Source of the DNA: Nocardia sp.
GTDB lineage: Bacteria; Actinomycetota; Actinomycetes; Mycobacteriales; Mycobacteriaceae
Length of the DNA: 63,517 nucleotides
NCBI RefSeq assembly: GCF_025465275.1
Contig: NZ_JAODNK010000192.1
Location: forward strand, 1-63,517
Reading direction: 5' to 3'
Shown: piece after piece, positions 9,027 to 18,340 of the stretch
How the letters are laid out: each line of letters opens with the position of its first letter
How positions within the stretch are numbered: position 1 is the stretch's first letter
Position numbers and translations under genes: made by a program
The notes under the pieces: generated by a model
Database searches by the model: none
The model's input: only the letters and a program-made list of their open reading frames with translations
What the model was told of the DNA's origin: nothing

Positions 9027-9114
9027 CACGCAAACCGCCGATGGAAGACCTGAGAAGTTGCAATAGAACATGCTTCCTCGCCGGTGGGCTCTCATGTCCG
9101 CTCAGATCAAGTGA

Positions 9115-10116
9115 TCAACGAGTAACTATCTGCGGATTTGGTTCGGTACCGGCGGCTCGTCGGCGCGAGCGAGAAGTGGCGAGTTGCCCGAACATCTGCT
9201 CCTGTGCGCGCTCGTACTGCTGGGCGATCGCATCGATCACTTCGGCGACCGAGGTGATGGCATCGACGCCGGCGACGCTGTGTCCCGCGCTCCAGGCGGT
9301 GCGATTGCTCAGCAATCGGTCCTGTCGGAATCCGTCCGAACTCGCCGTGCCGACTGCGGACGCGCCGTCGAGCGCCAGCCAACTGGCGAGCAGGCTGGCC
9401 GGAATGCCGCCGACTCTGGTGGACAGTTTCACGTCGTCGATCGTCGATTCGATCAGCGCGGTCTGATAGGCGTCGTCTGCCATGCTCTCGTCGGTCGCGA
9501 TGAACTTGGTGCCGAGATACACCAGATCGGCCCCGAGAACCTGGGCGGCGAGCATGGAGATGCCGTCACAGATGCCACCTGCCAGCACAATCGGCCCGTC
9601 GAAGTGTGGCCGGACCGTCCGTACGAACGCCAGCGGGTTGGCCCACCCGGTCTGTCCGCCGGCGCCTGCGGAGAGCAGCACCAGACCGTCGACGCCGGCG
9701 TCGAGTGCGCGCCGCACGTGCGCCATGCTCGATACGTCCGCGAAGACCCGGCAGCCGATGTCATGTAGCGGGGCGATCACTGGTTTCGGCGATCCCACGC
9801 TGGTGATCACCAATTCGGCGCCGTGCCGGACGAGGCAGTCGAGATCATCGCGGAGCCGGTCATTCGTCTTGTGGACCACCAGATTCGGGGCTACGGGTGC
9901 GAGCGGCCCCGTATGGTCAGCACTCTCGAGGGCTGAGTTGATGTCGCGTAGCCAGGAGTCGAGTTCGCCGGTGGTGGCGGCGTTGTGGGTGGGGAAGGAT
10001 CCGATCACGCCGTTGCGGCAGGCCGCGATAACCAGCTCGGGCCCGGACACGCCCGTCATGGGCGCGGCGATAGCGGGGATGGTCAGTCGGTTCGCGAGAG
10101 TTTCGGGCAATGCCAT
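9115..10116 (-). CDS. Nitronate monooxygenase / 2-nitropropane dioxygenase-like FMN protein
   Basis: TIM-barrel flavoprotein of 333 residues. Typical elements are the N-terminal IPAIAAPMTGVSGPELVIAAC, the glycine-rich LLSAGAGGQTGWAN with a substrate-side position, and the FMN-binding segments IVLAGGICDG and GADLVYLGTKFIATDES. Family members oxidise alkyl nitronates or act as NADH:quinone reductases; the true substrate here is unknown. The ATG at 10116 is chosen, although a GTG lies immediately before it. No Shine-Dalgarno sequence is visible, so a leaderless message is possible. The gene is separate from the carboxylase operon and divergent from the GAF-LuxR pair. Confidence 0.85.
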   Translation of the reverse strand: MALPETLANRLTIPAIAAPMTGVSGPELVIAACRNGVIGSFPTHNAATTGELDSWLRDINSALESADHTGPLAPVAPNLVVHKTNDRLRDDLDCLVRHGAELVITSVGSPKPVIAPLHDIGCRVFADVSSMAHVRRALDAGVDGLVLLSAGAGGQTGWANPLAFVRTVRPHFDGPIVLAGGICDGISMLAAQVLGADLVYLGTKFIATDESMADDAYQTALIESTIDDVKLSTRVGGIPASLLASWLALDGASAVGTASSDGFRQDRLLSNRTAWSAGHSVAGVDAITSVAEVIDAIAQQYERAQEQMFGQLATSRSRRRAAGTEPNPQIVTR

Positions 10117-10234
10117 CACAAAAGTAAATCACGAGTCACATAGGTGCTGACAGTGAGTCGTTTGCCCTAGGTGAACATCCCCCACGGCCTGCAGCTATGA
10201 ACTGAAAGCTACACAGTTCGCTCATAGCCCCTGC

Positions 10235-10263
10235 TTGACATGGTGATGTGGATCACCGATCAT
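10235..10263 (+). promoter_or_regulatory. Candidate promoter with internal inverted repeat for the GAF-LuxR pair
   Basis: A consensus -35 TTGACA (10235-10240) is followed after 17 bases by GATCAT (10258-10263) as a possible -10. The spacer holds an inverted repeat, GGTGAT at 10242-10247 and ATCACC at 10252-10257, placed where a bound protein would control access. It lies 50 bases upstream of the ATG at 10315. Confidence 0.5.
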
Positions 10264-10314
10264 GTGGTCGTAAGTAAATCTAGAAACACATTGTTTACAT
10301 CAGCGTGAGGTTCT

Positions 10315-11499
10315 ATGAAGGCATCGACAGCAGCACCAGGGCAAACATTCGCCGAGTCGGTGTCACGGATCTCGGAGCTCAACGCGCGGGTGAGCGAGCT
10401 GGCTGCGCACGCCGCGGGCGGTGGCGCGAACCGGCCGTATCTGCAGTTGCTGGACGCGACCCTGGAGCGTATGAACCGCCGGCTGGCCGCCGTGCACGCA
10501 GGAACGGCCGATACCGCGGACCTGTGTGAGCTGCTGACCGATGTCAGTGCGGTGCAGTCGACATTGCGCAAGCACTCCCTGACTCAGCCGAGCTACGCGC
10601 CCGGGCGAATCTTCGAGGCGCTGGCGCGTCTCCGCAGAAGAACGACTGCTGAGGATGTGCTCGACGTCGCGCCTGCGGAACTATGTACCGCAGGCGGCTT
10701 CGATCGCGCCATGATCTCAGGCATACGCGGTTCGGTGTGGGCGCCGCGGCTGTTGTTTCTCTCCGATGGCAACGACAGCGGCTTCAATCGTGAACTGAGC
10801 GAATTCATCTCCGAACTGGAGATCCCATTGGCGTCGCCGATGGTGGAAGCGGAAATCGTGCGGCGACGGTTGCCTGCCCTCGTCTCTGATGCACAGCGGG
10901 AGCCGCGGACCTTCCGTCCCCTCATGGAGGCCTCGTTCACCAAGGAATACGTCGTTGCGCCGATCATGGCCGGAGGTTCGGTGATCGGCCTGCTGCATGC
11001 CGATACCCATCTTTCCCAGCGCCCGCTCGGTGTGGCGGATCGAGACAGCCTGCGCACCTTCGCCGAAGGTGTCGGCTTGATCTACGAACGGGCCGTGCTC
11101 GAATCGCGCCTGATTCGCCAGCACGACTGGATGTCCGAGGCGTTCCGGGCGGCCGAGCAGATCCTGGACGTTCCCGCCGATCTGCCAGTTCAGTTGCCCG
11201 GTCCGGCGATTCGCACCGCCGTGCTGGTCCGGTCGTGCGAGACCGGAATACTGCCCGGGTCCGAGAGTGCCGCGCGGGACCAGCCCGAAGGCCTGGCCCA
11301 GCTGACCGCCCGTGAGCGGGAGGTGCTGGCGCTGCTGGCCAGCGGGGCGACCAATGCGCAAGTGGCAGACCGGCTCACCGTAGCCGAGAGCACTGTGAAA
11401 TCCCACGTCAAACACATTCTGCACAAGATGGGCGCACCCAACCGGGCCGGTGCCATTACGCGCTACCTGCGAGCCAGGAACAACGAACGGCGGGTTTAA
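10315..11499 (+). CDS. GAF-domain LuxR-family transcriptional regulator (first of pair)
   Basis: A 394-residue regulator. The N-terminal third is helical (ISELNARVSELAAH). A GAF-like sensor segment spans roughly residues 100-265, with YVVAPIMAGGSVIGLLHAD as its core strand-helix. The C-terminus is a complete LuxR helix-turn-helix: LTAREREVLALLASGATNAQ, VAESTVKSHVKHILHKMG. The start has GTGAGG just upstream. It is followed after two bases by a homologous gene of the same architecture. Such regulators in Nocardia and Rhodococcus often activate lipid or hydrocarbon genes. The effector and targets are not visible; the candidate nearest downstream operon on this strand is mce. Confidence 0.88.
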   Translation: MKASTAAPGQTFAESVSRISELNARVSELAAHAAGGGANRPYLQLLDATLERMNRRLAAVHAGTADTADLCELLTDVSAVQSTLRKHSLTQPSYAPGRIFEALARLRRRTTAEDVLDVAPAELCTAGGFDRAMISGIRGSVWAPRLLFLSDGNDSGFNRELSEFISELEIPLASPMVEAEIVRRRLPALVSDAQREPRTFRPLMEASFTKEYVVAPIMAGGSVIGLLHADTHLSQRPLGVADRDSLRTFAEGVGLIYERAVLESRLIRQHDWMSEAFRAAEQILDVPADLPVQLPGPAIRTAVLVRSCETGILPGSESAARDQPEGLAQLTAREREVLALLASGATNAQVADRLTVAESTVKSHVKHILHKMGAPNRAGAITRYLRARNNERRV

Positions 11500-11501
11500 C
11501 C

Positions 11502-12689
11502 ATGGCGATAGCAATGGCGAGCGATATCACCGCCTGTAGCCCTGCGGGCCGCATTCGTCAGGGGTGGCGGCGACGCGAGGGTGATCTTGTTGTGCGGCTG
11601 ACGATCCTGCGCGACGCGGTGTTCGACACGGCCGGTGCGGCCACACCGCTGCCTCGCGTGGAGTGGGACGGCCCCTGGCGGTCGGCGGAGGTCGTGGCCA
11701 CCTTGATCCATTTCTGCATTGCCCGCCTGCAAAACGTCAGGGGGACAGACACCGAGACCGCCGAGCGGCTGTGCGGGTTGATCATGGAGCTTCAGCATCT
11801 CGCCATGGATCTCTACCTTCACGACACGGGTCAGCGCAGTCAGCGGCTGGCGGAGTGCGCTGCCGGTCTCAGCCGATTGCGTGCTATTCCGGACACCACC
11901 GCGCTGCTGGATGTCGCATGTGAGGAAATTGTTGTGCGGTGTGGTTTTCAGCGCGCTGTTCTGTCGCGGGTGGAAGGACAGTCATGGCGTCCGTGGCTGG
12001 CGCACTTCTCGACTGAGCAGGAATCGGAATCGTGGTTCGTCGACTGGATCAACCAGAGCATTCCGCTCGATTCCCGTGCCCCCGAGGCACAGCTGCTGAC
12101 CAAGCGCCGCCCATCGCTGGTGTACGACACCTCCGACGCGCCGGTGTACCGGCCGATTATCGTCGATGCCGGGCGGTCGAGCTCGTACGTCGTCGCGCCG
12201 ATCGTGCATGGTGAGGCGGTCGTCGGTTTCGTGCACGCCGATCACTTTCCACTGACCAGGCGCACCGATGAAGGCGACCGGGATGTGCTGTGGGCCTTCA
12301 CCGATGGTTTCAGCCATATCTACGAGCGCACGGTGCTGCTGGAAAGGTTGAGGCGGCAGCGTGATCAGGTCCGGGATCTCGTCGCGGTCGCAGTCGATCG
12401 GATGGACGACCTCTGCGAGTCGGGAATCGAGATGGCCAGGCTGGGGCATGCCGAAAATCGTGAATCCGCACCGATTCTCGTTTCTTCCGCCTATGGGAGC
12501 GTGGGCGATCTCACCGAGCGTGAGTCGGATGTCTTTCAACTGATGGTCGCGGGCGCCACCAATCGCGCCATCGCCGAACAGTTGGTCATTACCGAAGGCA
12601 CCGTGAAATCGCATGTGAAGCATATTTTGCGGAAATTCGGTGCGGCCAACCGAGCTCAGGCCATTGCGTGGTCGTTGCGCGGCGAGTAG
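11502..12689 (+). CDS. GAF-domain LuxR-family transcriptional regulator (second of pair)
   Basis: A 395-residue paralogue of the preceding gene with the same order: divergent helical N-terminus, GAF-like region with SSYVVAPIVHGEAVVGFVHAD, and LuxR helix-turn-helix (LTERESDVFQLMVAGATNRA, ITEGTVKSHVKHILRKFGA). The start at 11502 is two bases after the previous stop, so the two are co-transcribed. A second ATG at 11514 is possible; no strong ribosome site separates them. Conservation is highest in the sensor core and DNA-binding helix and low in the N-terminus. The pair could form heterodimers or respond to different ligands, which is inference. Confidence 0.88.
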   Translation: MAIAMASDITACSPAGRIRQGWRRREGDLVVRLTILRDAVFDTAGAATPLPRVEWDGPWRSAEVVATLIHFCIARLQNVRGTDTETAERLCGLIMELQHLAMDLYLHDTGQRSQRLAECAAGLSRLRAIPDTTALLDVACEEIVVRCGFQRAVLSRVEGQSWRPWLAHFSTEQESESWFVDWINQSIPLDSRAPEAQLLTKRRPSLVYDTSDAPVYRPIIVDAGRSSSYVVAPIVHGEAVVGFVHADHFPLTRRTDEGDRDVLWAFTDGFSHIYERTVLLERLRRQRDQVRDLVAVAVDRMDDLCESGIEMARLGHAENRESAPILVSSAYGSVGDLTERESDVFQLMVAGATNRAIAEQLVITEGTVKSHVKHILRKFGAANRAQAIAWSLRGE

Positions 12690-12821
12690 TGGCAATTACC
12701 TCTTCCGAGCTATCGATATCCCACCGTGGTATGGCGTAAGTACTGTCCGCCAAATGCTTTCATTGATATGTCGCAGCACCCCCGGATGATTCTTCCCGGT
12801 GGTGCCGCGACGTCCAAACGT

Positions 12822-14084
12822 TCAGCTGATGCGCCGGGCGAGCATGCCCGTCATGACGGGGCTGATGCGAACCACGTCACCGGGGGTGGGTGCGTGGATC
12901 ATCCGCCCGTCGCCGAGATAGATCGCGACATGCCCGGGACCGTCGGGACCCCAGTTACCGAACAGTAGATCGCCCGGTGCCGCGTCCGAGAACGGAATCT
13001 CGGTGCCGATCTGCCATTGGCCCTGCGAGGTGCGCGGCAAGGTTACCGCGCCACCCGTCGCCGCGTGTATCGCGAAGGCAGTGAGCCCCGAGCAGTCGAA
13101 ACCGCCGCCGCTGGGCCCGTCGCTGCCGCCGCCACCCCAAACATAGGGAGTGTCAAGGTATTCGACCGCCCTTGCGACAATGCGAGCGCCGGTGGCCGTC
13201 GCGGGTCGAAGCATGTCCGCTGCCGCATCGATCCAGTCGTAGCGTCCTTCGGTAGCGCGGATGCGGGTGACATAGGGTTTGGTCTGGTTCTCGTAATCGG
13301 GGCTGCCGGAAGGCATTCCGCCAGAGCGGAGGACGGCTCCCGCACCGGCGTTATACGCGGCGATGGTCAGATCGACAGTATCGCCGGTGACCAGGCCTTG
13401 AGCCTTCCACGATTCGATCTGCTGGTAGCTGTCGCACAGCAGATGCCCGGAGGCCATGACCGAATCCCCGATGTCGAACACGTCCGCGACGCCGGTGCCG
13501 TGCACATCCTTGCCATAGACCGCCCAGGTGCCCGGCATGAACTGTCCCGGTCCCAGGGCGCCGGCCGGTGATACCGGAGCGTTCGGTCCGTAATGAAATC
13601 CGTTCTCGGCGGCATAGAGGGCCGCCAGTGTCGGTGCCTTGATACCGGAGCACAGCGCACCGGCCTTCTGGAACCACGGCACGAACGCTGCGATGTTCCC
13701 GCTGTTCACCGCCGGTACCGCGGCCGCCTCGGTCACCGGCAAGGAGTCGAAACGGGTTGGGCTGACCGCGTATTCGTCGCCGTGGGACTTTGGGGCGCGG
13801 GTGTCCTGTGCGGGTTGCGGCGATGAGGCATGCTCGTCGTGTTGCGGTGGCGTGCTTGCCGGAGCTTCTGTATCGGGTTGCGTTGCAGGTGCACTCGGCG
13901 CTGTCAACGGCGCGAACTGTGCGACGGCATTGTCCAGCTGGACTACCAGTGACTTCGCTGCCTCACCACCGGATTCGACCGCGGCCTGTGCCGACACCTT
14001 GGCGTCGTTCGGAAGATCGGAGTTGTCGATCGCGCCCGTCGCGGCCATCACGATGGTGGCGATCACTGAAATCGGATCAGGCAT
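12822..14084 (-). CDS. Lytic transglycosylase + NlpC/P60 bifunctional cell-wall hydrolase
   Basis: A 420-residue protein with two catalytic domains. The first is transglycosylase-like, about residues 130-290, with AAENGFHYG carrying the likely catalytic Glu, ALGPGQFMPGTW and TIAAYNAGAGAV. The second is an NlpC/P60 peptidase, about 305-420, with the catalytic Cys in GGFDCSGLTAFA and His in PGHVAIYLGDG. They would cleave glycan strands and the stem peptide. The N-terminus has a weak hydrophobic stretch followed by a Pro/Ala-rich linker, not a classical signal peptide, so the export route is unclear. AAAGGG precedes the ATG. Combined SLT-NlpC enzymes occur in actinobacterial conjugation and wall-remodelling loci; no conjugation genes are seen here. 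Confidence 0.9.
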   Translation of the reverse strand: MPDPISVIATIVMAATGAIDNSDLPNDAKVSAQAAVESGGEAAKSLVVQLDNAVAQFAPLTAPSAPATQPDTEAPASTPPQHDEHASSPQPAQDTRAPKSHGDEYAVSPTRFDSLPVTEAAAVPAVNSGNIAAFVPWFQKAGALCSGIKAPTLAALYAAENGFHYGPNAPVSPAGALGPGQFMPGTWAVYGKDVHGTGVADVFDIGDSVMASGHLLCDSYQQIESWKAQGLVTGDTVDLTIAAYNAGAGAVLRSGGMPSGSPDYENQTKPYVTRIRATEGRYDWIDAAADMLRPATATGARIVARAVEYLDTPYVWGGGGSDGPSGGGFDCSGLTAFAIHAATGGAVTLPRTSQGQWQIGTEIPFSDAAPGDLLFGNWGPDGPGHVAIYLGDGRMIHAPTPGDVVRISPVMTGMLARRIS

Positions 14085-14465
14085 AGTGGCACACCCTTTC
14101 TGGATCGGATTCTTCGGGTCGGCGATACGCCGCAGAGATAGCTACCCGTAAACCAATCTTGCTGAGCAGCCGCTTTCACCACATCCTCCGGTGAGAGTCG
14201 ATATCCCCTCCCTATGGGGGGATGGTGGGAGCCCTCAGAGCGTGGCAGCCGGAGCAGATCGATATCCGGCACGCGAATCCGCGTGGTATTCAACGGAAAA
14301 TCCGACGTCAGTGCGGTGACCGGAGATTATTTGCGAATCGGAATCTCCCCCGATCGGATGACCCGCTTCCCCCCGGGGTACATCGCGCACCACGTGATTC
14401 GCGCCATACGTTGGGTGGGTTCTCTATGGCGTGAGTGTTATCGGGCAGCACAGAGGAGAAGAACT
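14085..14465. other. Intergenic region upstream of the mce operon
   Basis: Holds the divergent promoter regions of the wall hydrolase and the mce operon; no gene is seen. The only clear dyad is a C/G block at 14203-14223, ATCCCC and GGGGAT around TCCCTATGG, which resembles a similar block at 51225-51242. A ribosome site, GAGGAG, precedes yrbE at 14466. No convincing -35/-10 pair was found. Confidence 0.5.
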
Positions 14466-15290
14466 ATGACAACTTCCGCGGAATCTCCACCGGCTATACC
14501 GAAATCGTCGGGGTCTGCGCGGACGCCGAAGTTGGTCGACAACGGCCTGCGCGCGATCGGAGCCTTTTTCGAGATGTGTGCGGCGACATTCCGGGCGATG
14601 GCCAAGCGGCCGTTCCAGTGGCGAGAATTCGTGCTGCAGTCGTGGTTCATCGTGCGGGTGTCGCTGGTTCCGACACTGATGGTCGCGGTGCCGTTCACGG
14701 TGCTGGTGGTGTTCACGCTGAATGTGCTGCTGGTGGAATTCGGCGCCGCAGATCTTTCCGGCGCGGGTGCCGCTCTGGGTGCTGTCACTCAAATCGGGCC
14801 ACTGGTCACCGTTCTCGTGGTGGCTGGCGCCGGCGCGACAGCGATCTGCGCGGATCTCGGAGCTCGCACTATTCGCGAGGAAATCGACGCGATGCGGGTG
14901 CTCGGCATCGATCCGATCCATCGGCTGGTGGTGCCGCGGGTGCTGGCCTCGACACTGATCGCGCTGCTGCTGAACGGACTTGTCATCACGATCGGCATCG
15001 TCGGGGGTTTCCTGTTCTCGGTGTTCTTCCAGAACGTCACACCTGGCGCCTACGTGTCGTCGCTGACCTTCGTCACCGGCACGCCCGAGGTCGTCATCTC
15101 CGAAGCCAAAGGCTGCATCTTCGGACTTATCGCGGGACTTGTTGCCTGTCACCGCGGACTGACGGTGAAGGGCGGCGCGAAAAGCGTCGGCGACGCGGTG
15201 AACGAAACGGTCGTCTATGCCTTCATGGCGCTGTTCGCGGTGAATGTCATCGCCACCGCCGTCGGCGTGAAATACGGAACGGGAAAGTAG
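14466..15290 (+). CDS. yrbEA: YrbEA permease (MlaE family) of mce lipid importer
   Basis: Integral membrane permease of 274 residues, the MlaE-type transmembrane subunit of an Mce transporter. After an N-terminal amphipathic segment there are about five hydrophobic stretches (residues ~55-85, 105-130, 155-185, 205-225, 245-265). The conserved cytoplasmic EEIDAMRVLGIDPI loop near residue 140 couples to the ATPase. It pairs with YrbEB, encoded three bases downstream. The start at 14466 has GAGGAG at the right distance; frames upstream of it are open but carry nothing recognisable. First gene of the mce operon. Confidence 0.95.
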   Translation: MTTSAESPPAIPKSSGSARTPKLVDNGLRAIGAFFEMCAATFRAMAKRPFQWREFVLQSWFIVRVSLVPTLMVAVPFTVLVVFTLNVLLVEFGAADLSGAGAALGAVTQIGPLVTVLVVAGAGATAICADLGARTIREEIDAMRVLGIDPIHRLVVPRVLASTLIALLLNGLVITIGIVGGFLFSVFFQNVTPGAYVSSLTFVTGTPEVVISEAKGCIFGLIAGLVACHRGLTVKGGAKSVGDAVNETVVYAFMALFAVNVIATAVGVKYGTGK

Positions 15291-15292
15291 AA

Positions 15293-16120
15293 ATGACCAC
15301 GGTATCGACAGTTGCCGCTGCCCCACGCAGAATCCTGGAGTCCCTGGGAGATCAGGCACTCTTCTACTGGAAAGCCGTGCGCTATGCGCCGCATGCGCTG
15401 CGCGCCTACAAGCGGGAGACGCTTCGCCTGATTGCCGAAATCGGCATGGGCACAGGCAATCTCGCTGTCATCGGCGGTACCCTCGTGATCGTCGGCTTCA
15501 TGACCTTCGCCGGCGGCACCCTGGCCGCCATCCAGGGCTTCAATTCGCTCGGCAATATCGGTGTCGACGCGCTGACCGGATTCTTCGCGGCATTCTGCAA
15601 TGTCCGGATCATGGCGCCCATCACCGCCGGGATCGCATTGTCGGCCACCATCGGTGCGGGCTCGACCGCGCAATTGGGTGCGATGCGCATCAGCGAGGAG
15701 ATCGACGCGCTGGAAGTCACCGGAATTCGATCGATGTCGTATCTGGTGTCGACGCGGGTGGTGGCGGGCATGGTAGCGATCGTGCCGATCTACTCCGTCG
15801 CGGTCATCATGTCTTTCCTTGCGGCGCAAGTGATCACGGTGAACGTGTATGGCCAGTCAGCGGGCGTTTACTTCCACTATTTCTTCACCTTCCTGCGGCC
15901 GAGCGATCTTGCCTGGTCCTTCCTGCAGGCGCTGATCATGGCGAGTGTCGTCATGCTGATCCACTGCTATTACGGCTACAACGCGGCGGGTGGCCCGGCC
16001 GGAGTGGGGGAGGCGGTCGGCCGCGCGGTACGCACCTCACTGGCCGCAGTGGTGATGGTGGTGCTGTTCGCCTCACTGGCCATCTACGGCATTTCCGGCA
16101 ACTTCGATCTGGCGGGATAG
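15293..16120 (+). CDS. yrbEB: YrbEB permease (MlaE family) of mce lipid importer
   Basis: Second permease subunit, 275 residues, with the same fold as YrbEA. It has MlaE signatures: TGNLAVIGGTLVIVGFMTF, the coupling loop ISEEIDALEVTGIRSM, and the C-terminal YGYNAAGGPAGVGEAVGRAV. Five or so membrane segments are evident. It starts two bases after the yrbEA stop, implying coupled translation. With YrbEA it should form the inner-membrane channel that receives lipid from the Mce protein assembly and is driven by MceG, encoded at the operon end. Confidence 0.95.
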   Translation: MTTVSTVAAAPRRILESLGDQALFYWKAVRYAPHALRAYKRETLRLIAEIGMGTGNLAVIGGTLVIVGFMTFAGGTLAAIQGFNSLGNIGVDALTGFFAAFCNVRIMAPITAGIALSATIGAGSTAQLGAMRISEEIDALEVTGIRSMSYLVSTRVVAGMVAIVPIYSVAVIMSFLAAQVITVNVYGQSAGVYFHYFFTFLRPSDLAWSFLQALIMASVVMLIHCYYGYNAAGGPAGVGEAVGRAVRTSLAAVVMVVLFASLAIYGISGNFDLAG

Positions 16121-16127
16121 GCGAGTC

Positions 16128-17324
16128 ATGAGTGCGGATAAGAATCACTACCACAAGCCGCCGCTGGTGCGTGCCGGGCTGGCGCTGACCGCCGGTGTGG
16201 TATCAGCAGTCCTGTTCTGTACGTTGTCCTTTCACGGAGACCTGACACGGACGGTGCCGCTCACAGTGGTCGCCGACCGCGCCGGACTGGTGATGGAACC
16301 GGGCGCCAAGGTCAAGCTGAACGGCGTCGTGATAGGCCACGTGCGCAATGTCGCGCAGGGCGCCGGGCAGGCGCGGTTGAATCTCGACATCGACGCCGGC
16401 CGGTTCGCGCTGCTGTCGGCCGACACCAGTGCGGAGATCAAGGCCACGACCGCCTTCGGCTCGAAATACGTTGCGCTGCAGACCTCCGCGGATCCCACGC
16501 ACACCAGATTGCGGGCCGGATCCCAGGTGCGATCGAAGAATGTCACCACCGAGGTGAACACTGTCTTCGAAAACCTCGAGGCAGTAATGCGGCACGTGGA
16601 TCCAGCCAAGCTCAACTCCGCCCTGTCCGCCGTCGCCGACGGCATGCGCGGTCGCGGACAGCAGCTCGGTGAGACCCTGACCAAGACGGATTCCACGCTG
16701 GCGCAACTACATCCGGTGATGCCCCAGCTGCAGCGGGACCTGCACGACGCGGCGACCGTCACCAATGTCTACGCCGATGCCGCACCACGGCTGCTCGATA
16801 TGCTCGCGTACGCCTCGACGACCGCGGATTCCGTTGTCGCGCAGCAATCCGAACTGGTGTCGATGCTGCAGGCCGCGGTGACCTTCGGCAATGAGGGCGC
16901 CGGCCTGACCAACGATCTCGAACACGGTCTGGTCGATTCCATGCGACTGCTGGTCCCGACTGCGGGGCTGCTGGCGAAATACAGTCCGGAGCTCACCTGC
17001 CTGCTGCATCAGACCGTCGATACGAACAACGTGCTGTCGCATTCGTTCGGTGACAACACCGGATACTCGCTCGACCTCGATATCGGCTTACTCGGTGGTG
17101 CGGATCCGTATCGATACCCGGAGAACCTGCCGAAGGTGGCGGCTACGGGCGGGCCCGGCGGGGCGCCCGGGTGCTATCCGATGATCACGAAGGACATGTA
17201 CCCGTCACCGGTGCTGGTCACCGATACCGGAGCGAACATCACGGACGCGACGGCTCCCCGCCTCGCCTCGCCGTACTTCGTGGACTACTTGTTCGGAAAC
17301 ATTCTGGGAGGTCCGCGCCGATGA
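16128..17324 (+). CDS. mceA: MceA family lipid-transport protein
   Basis: A 398-residue Mce protein: one N-terminal membrane anchor (residues ~13-33), an MlaD domain (~38-125, with MEPGAKVKLNGVVIGHV), a long helical region that builds the periplasmic tube, and a C-terminal tail. Mce proteins ferry sterols, fatty acids or other lipids across the envelope. It starts seven bases after yrbEB and ends in an ATGA overlap with mceB. Which lipid this operon imports cannot be told from sequence. Confidence 0.93.
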   Translation: MSADKNHYHKPPLVRAGLALTAGVVSAVLFCTLSFHGDLTRTVPLTVVADRAGLVMEPGAKVKLNGVVIGHVRNVAQGAGQARLNLDIDAGRFALLSADTSAEIKATTAFGSKYVALQTSADPTHTRLRAGSQVRSKNVTTEVNTVFENLEAVMRHVDPAKLNSALSAVADGMRGRGQQLGETLTKTDSTLAQLHPVMPQLQRDLHDAATVTNVYADAAPRLLDMLAYASTTADSVVAQQSELVSMLQAAVTFGNEGAGLTNDLEHGLVDSMRLLVPTAGLLAKYSPELTCLLHQTVDTNNVLSHSFGDNTGYSLDLDIGLLGGADPYRYPENLPKVAATGGPGGAPGCYPMITKDMYPSPVLVTDTGANITDATAPRLASPYFVDYLFGNILGGPRR

Positions 17325-18340
17325 AGATTTCCGGAACCATCATCAAGCTCGCCATATTCACGGTGACCATGCTGTTTTTCACGACCGCGGTGATCATCGT
17401 CTTCTCTCAGATGCGATTCGGATCCGAGCGGGTATACCGCGCGGAGTTCACCGACGCCTCCGGATTGAAGACCGCGGAGTTCGTGCGGGTCGCCGGCGTC
17501 GAGGTCGGCAAGGTGAAGTCGGTCCATCTGAGCGGTACGAGCACCGCGGTGGTCGAATTCGCGCTCACCCGCGACGTTCCGCTCACCGAGTCGACCAAGC
17601 TGGCGGTCCGCTACGAGAATCTGGTCGGCGCACACTATCTGGAGCTGCTGGACAGTCCGGGCTCAACGGCTCCGCAGCCCTTGAAATCCATCATTCCGCG
17701 CAGTCGCACCGTGCCCGCCCTCGATCTAGATGCGCTGATCAACGGATTCCGGCCGCTCTTCAAGGCGCTGCAACCCGATCAGGTCAACCGGCTGTCGAAT
17801 TCGCTGGTCGCTGTGCTGCAGGGGCAGGGCGGCACCATATCGGATCTGCTGCAGCAGGCCGGGCAGCTGACCTCGACGCTGGCCGACCGGGATCAGCTCA
17901 TCGGCTCGGTCATCACCAATCTGAACACCGTGCTCGGCACTGTGGATCAGCGCAAGCAGCAATTCGACGACGGCATCGACAAATTGCAACAGCTGATCAG
18001 CGGGCTGGCCGCACAGTCGGATCCGATCGGCGACGCGCTCGTGCACGTGAACAACGCGTCACGGTCGGTGGCCGAGCTGCTGACCAATGCCCGGCCCACC
18101 ATCAAGTCCGATATCACCGAGGCCGGACGGCTCGCCGGCGTGATCAACAACGACAAGGACTACGTCAACCAGGCGCTGGGCAGTCTGCCCGATGCCTACA
18201 ACCGTCTCTCCCGCTTGGGCCTCTACGGCGATTTCTTCACCTTCTATCTGTGCGACGTGCAGCTCAAGGTGAACGGCCCTGACGGCAATCCGGTCTACAT
18301 CCCGATCATCGGGCAGAGGGCAGGAAGGTGCACACCCTGA
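17321..18340 (+). CDS. mceB: MceB family lipid-transport protein
   Basis: A 339-residue Mce protein with an N-terminal anchor (KLAIFTVTMLFFTTAVIIVF), an MlaD domain (FTDASGLKTAEFVRVAGVEVGKV), the helical Mce tube region, and a short tail ending in cysteine-containing YLCDVQLKV and GRCTP, typical of MceB. The ATG at 17321 overlaps the mceA stop (ATGA). An open extension upstream lies inside mceA and is not supported. It is expected to assemble as one of six different subunits of a heterohexameric transporter. Confidence 0.93.
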   Translation: MKISGTIIKLAIFTVTMLFFTTAVIIVFSQMRFGSERVYRAEFTDASGLKTAEFVRVAGVEVGKVKSVHLSGTSTAVVEFALTRDVPLTESTKLAVRYENLVGAHYLELLDSPGSTAPQPLKSIIPRSRTVPALDLDALINGFRPLFKALQPDQVNRLSNSLVAVLQGQGGTISDLLQQAGQLTSTLADRDQLIGSVITNLNTVLGTVDQRKQQFDDGIDKLQQLISGLAAQSDPIGDALVHVNNASRSVAELLTNARPTIKSDITEAGRLAGVINNDKDYVNQALGSLPDAYNRLSRLGLYGDFFTFYLCDVQLKVNGPDGNPVYIPIIGQRAGRCTP

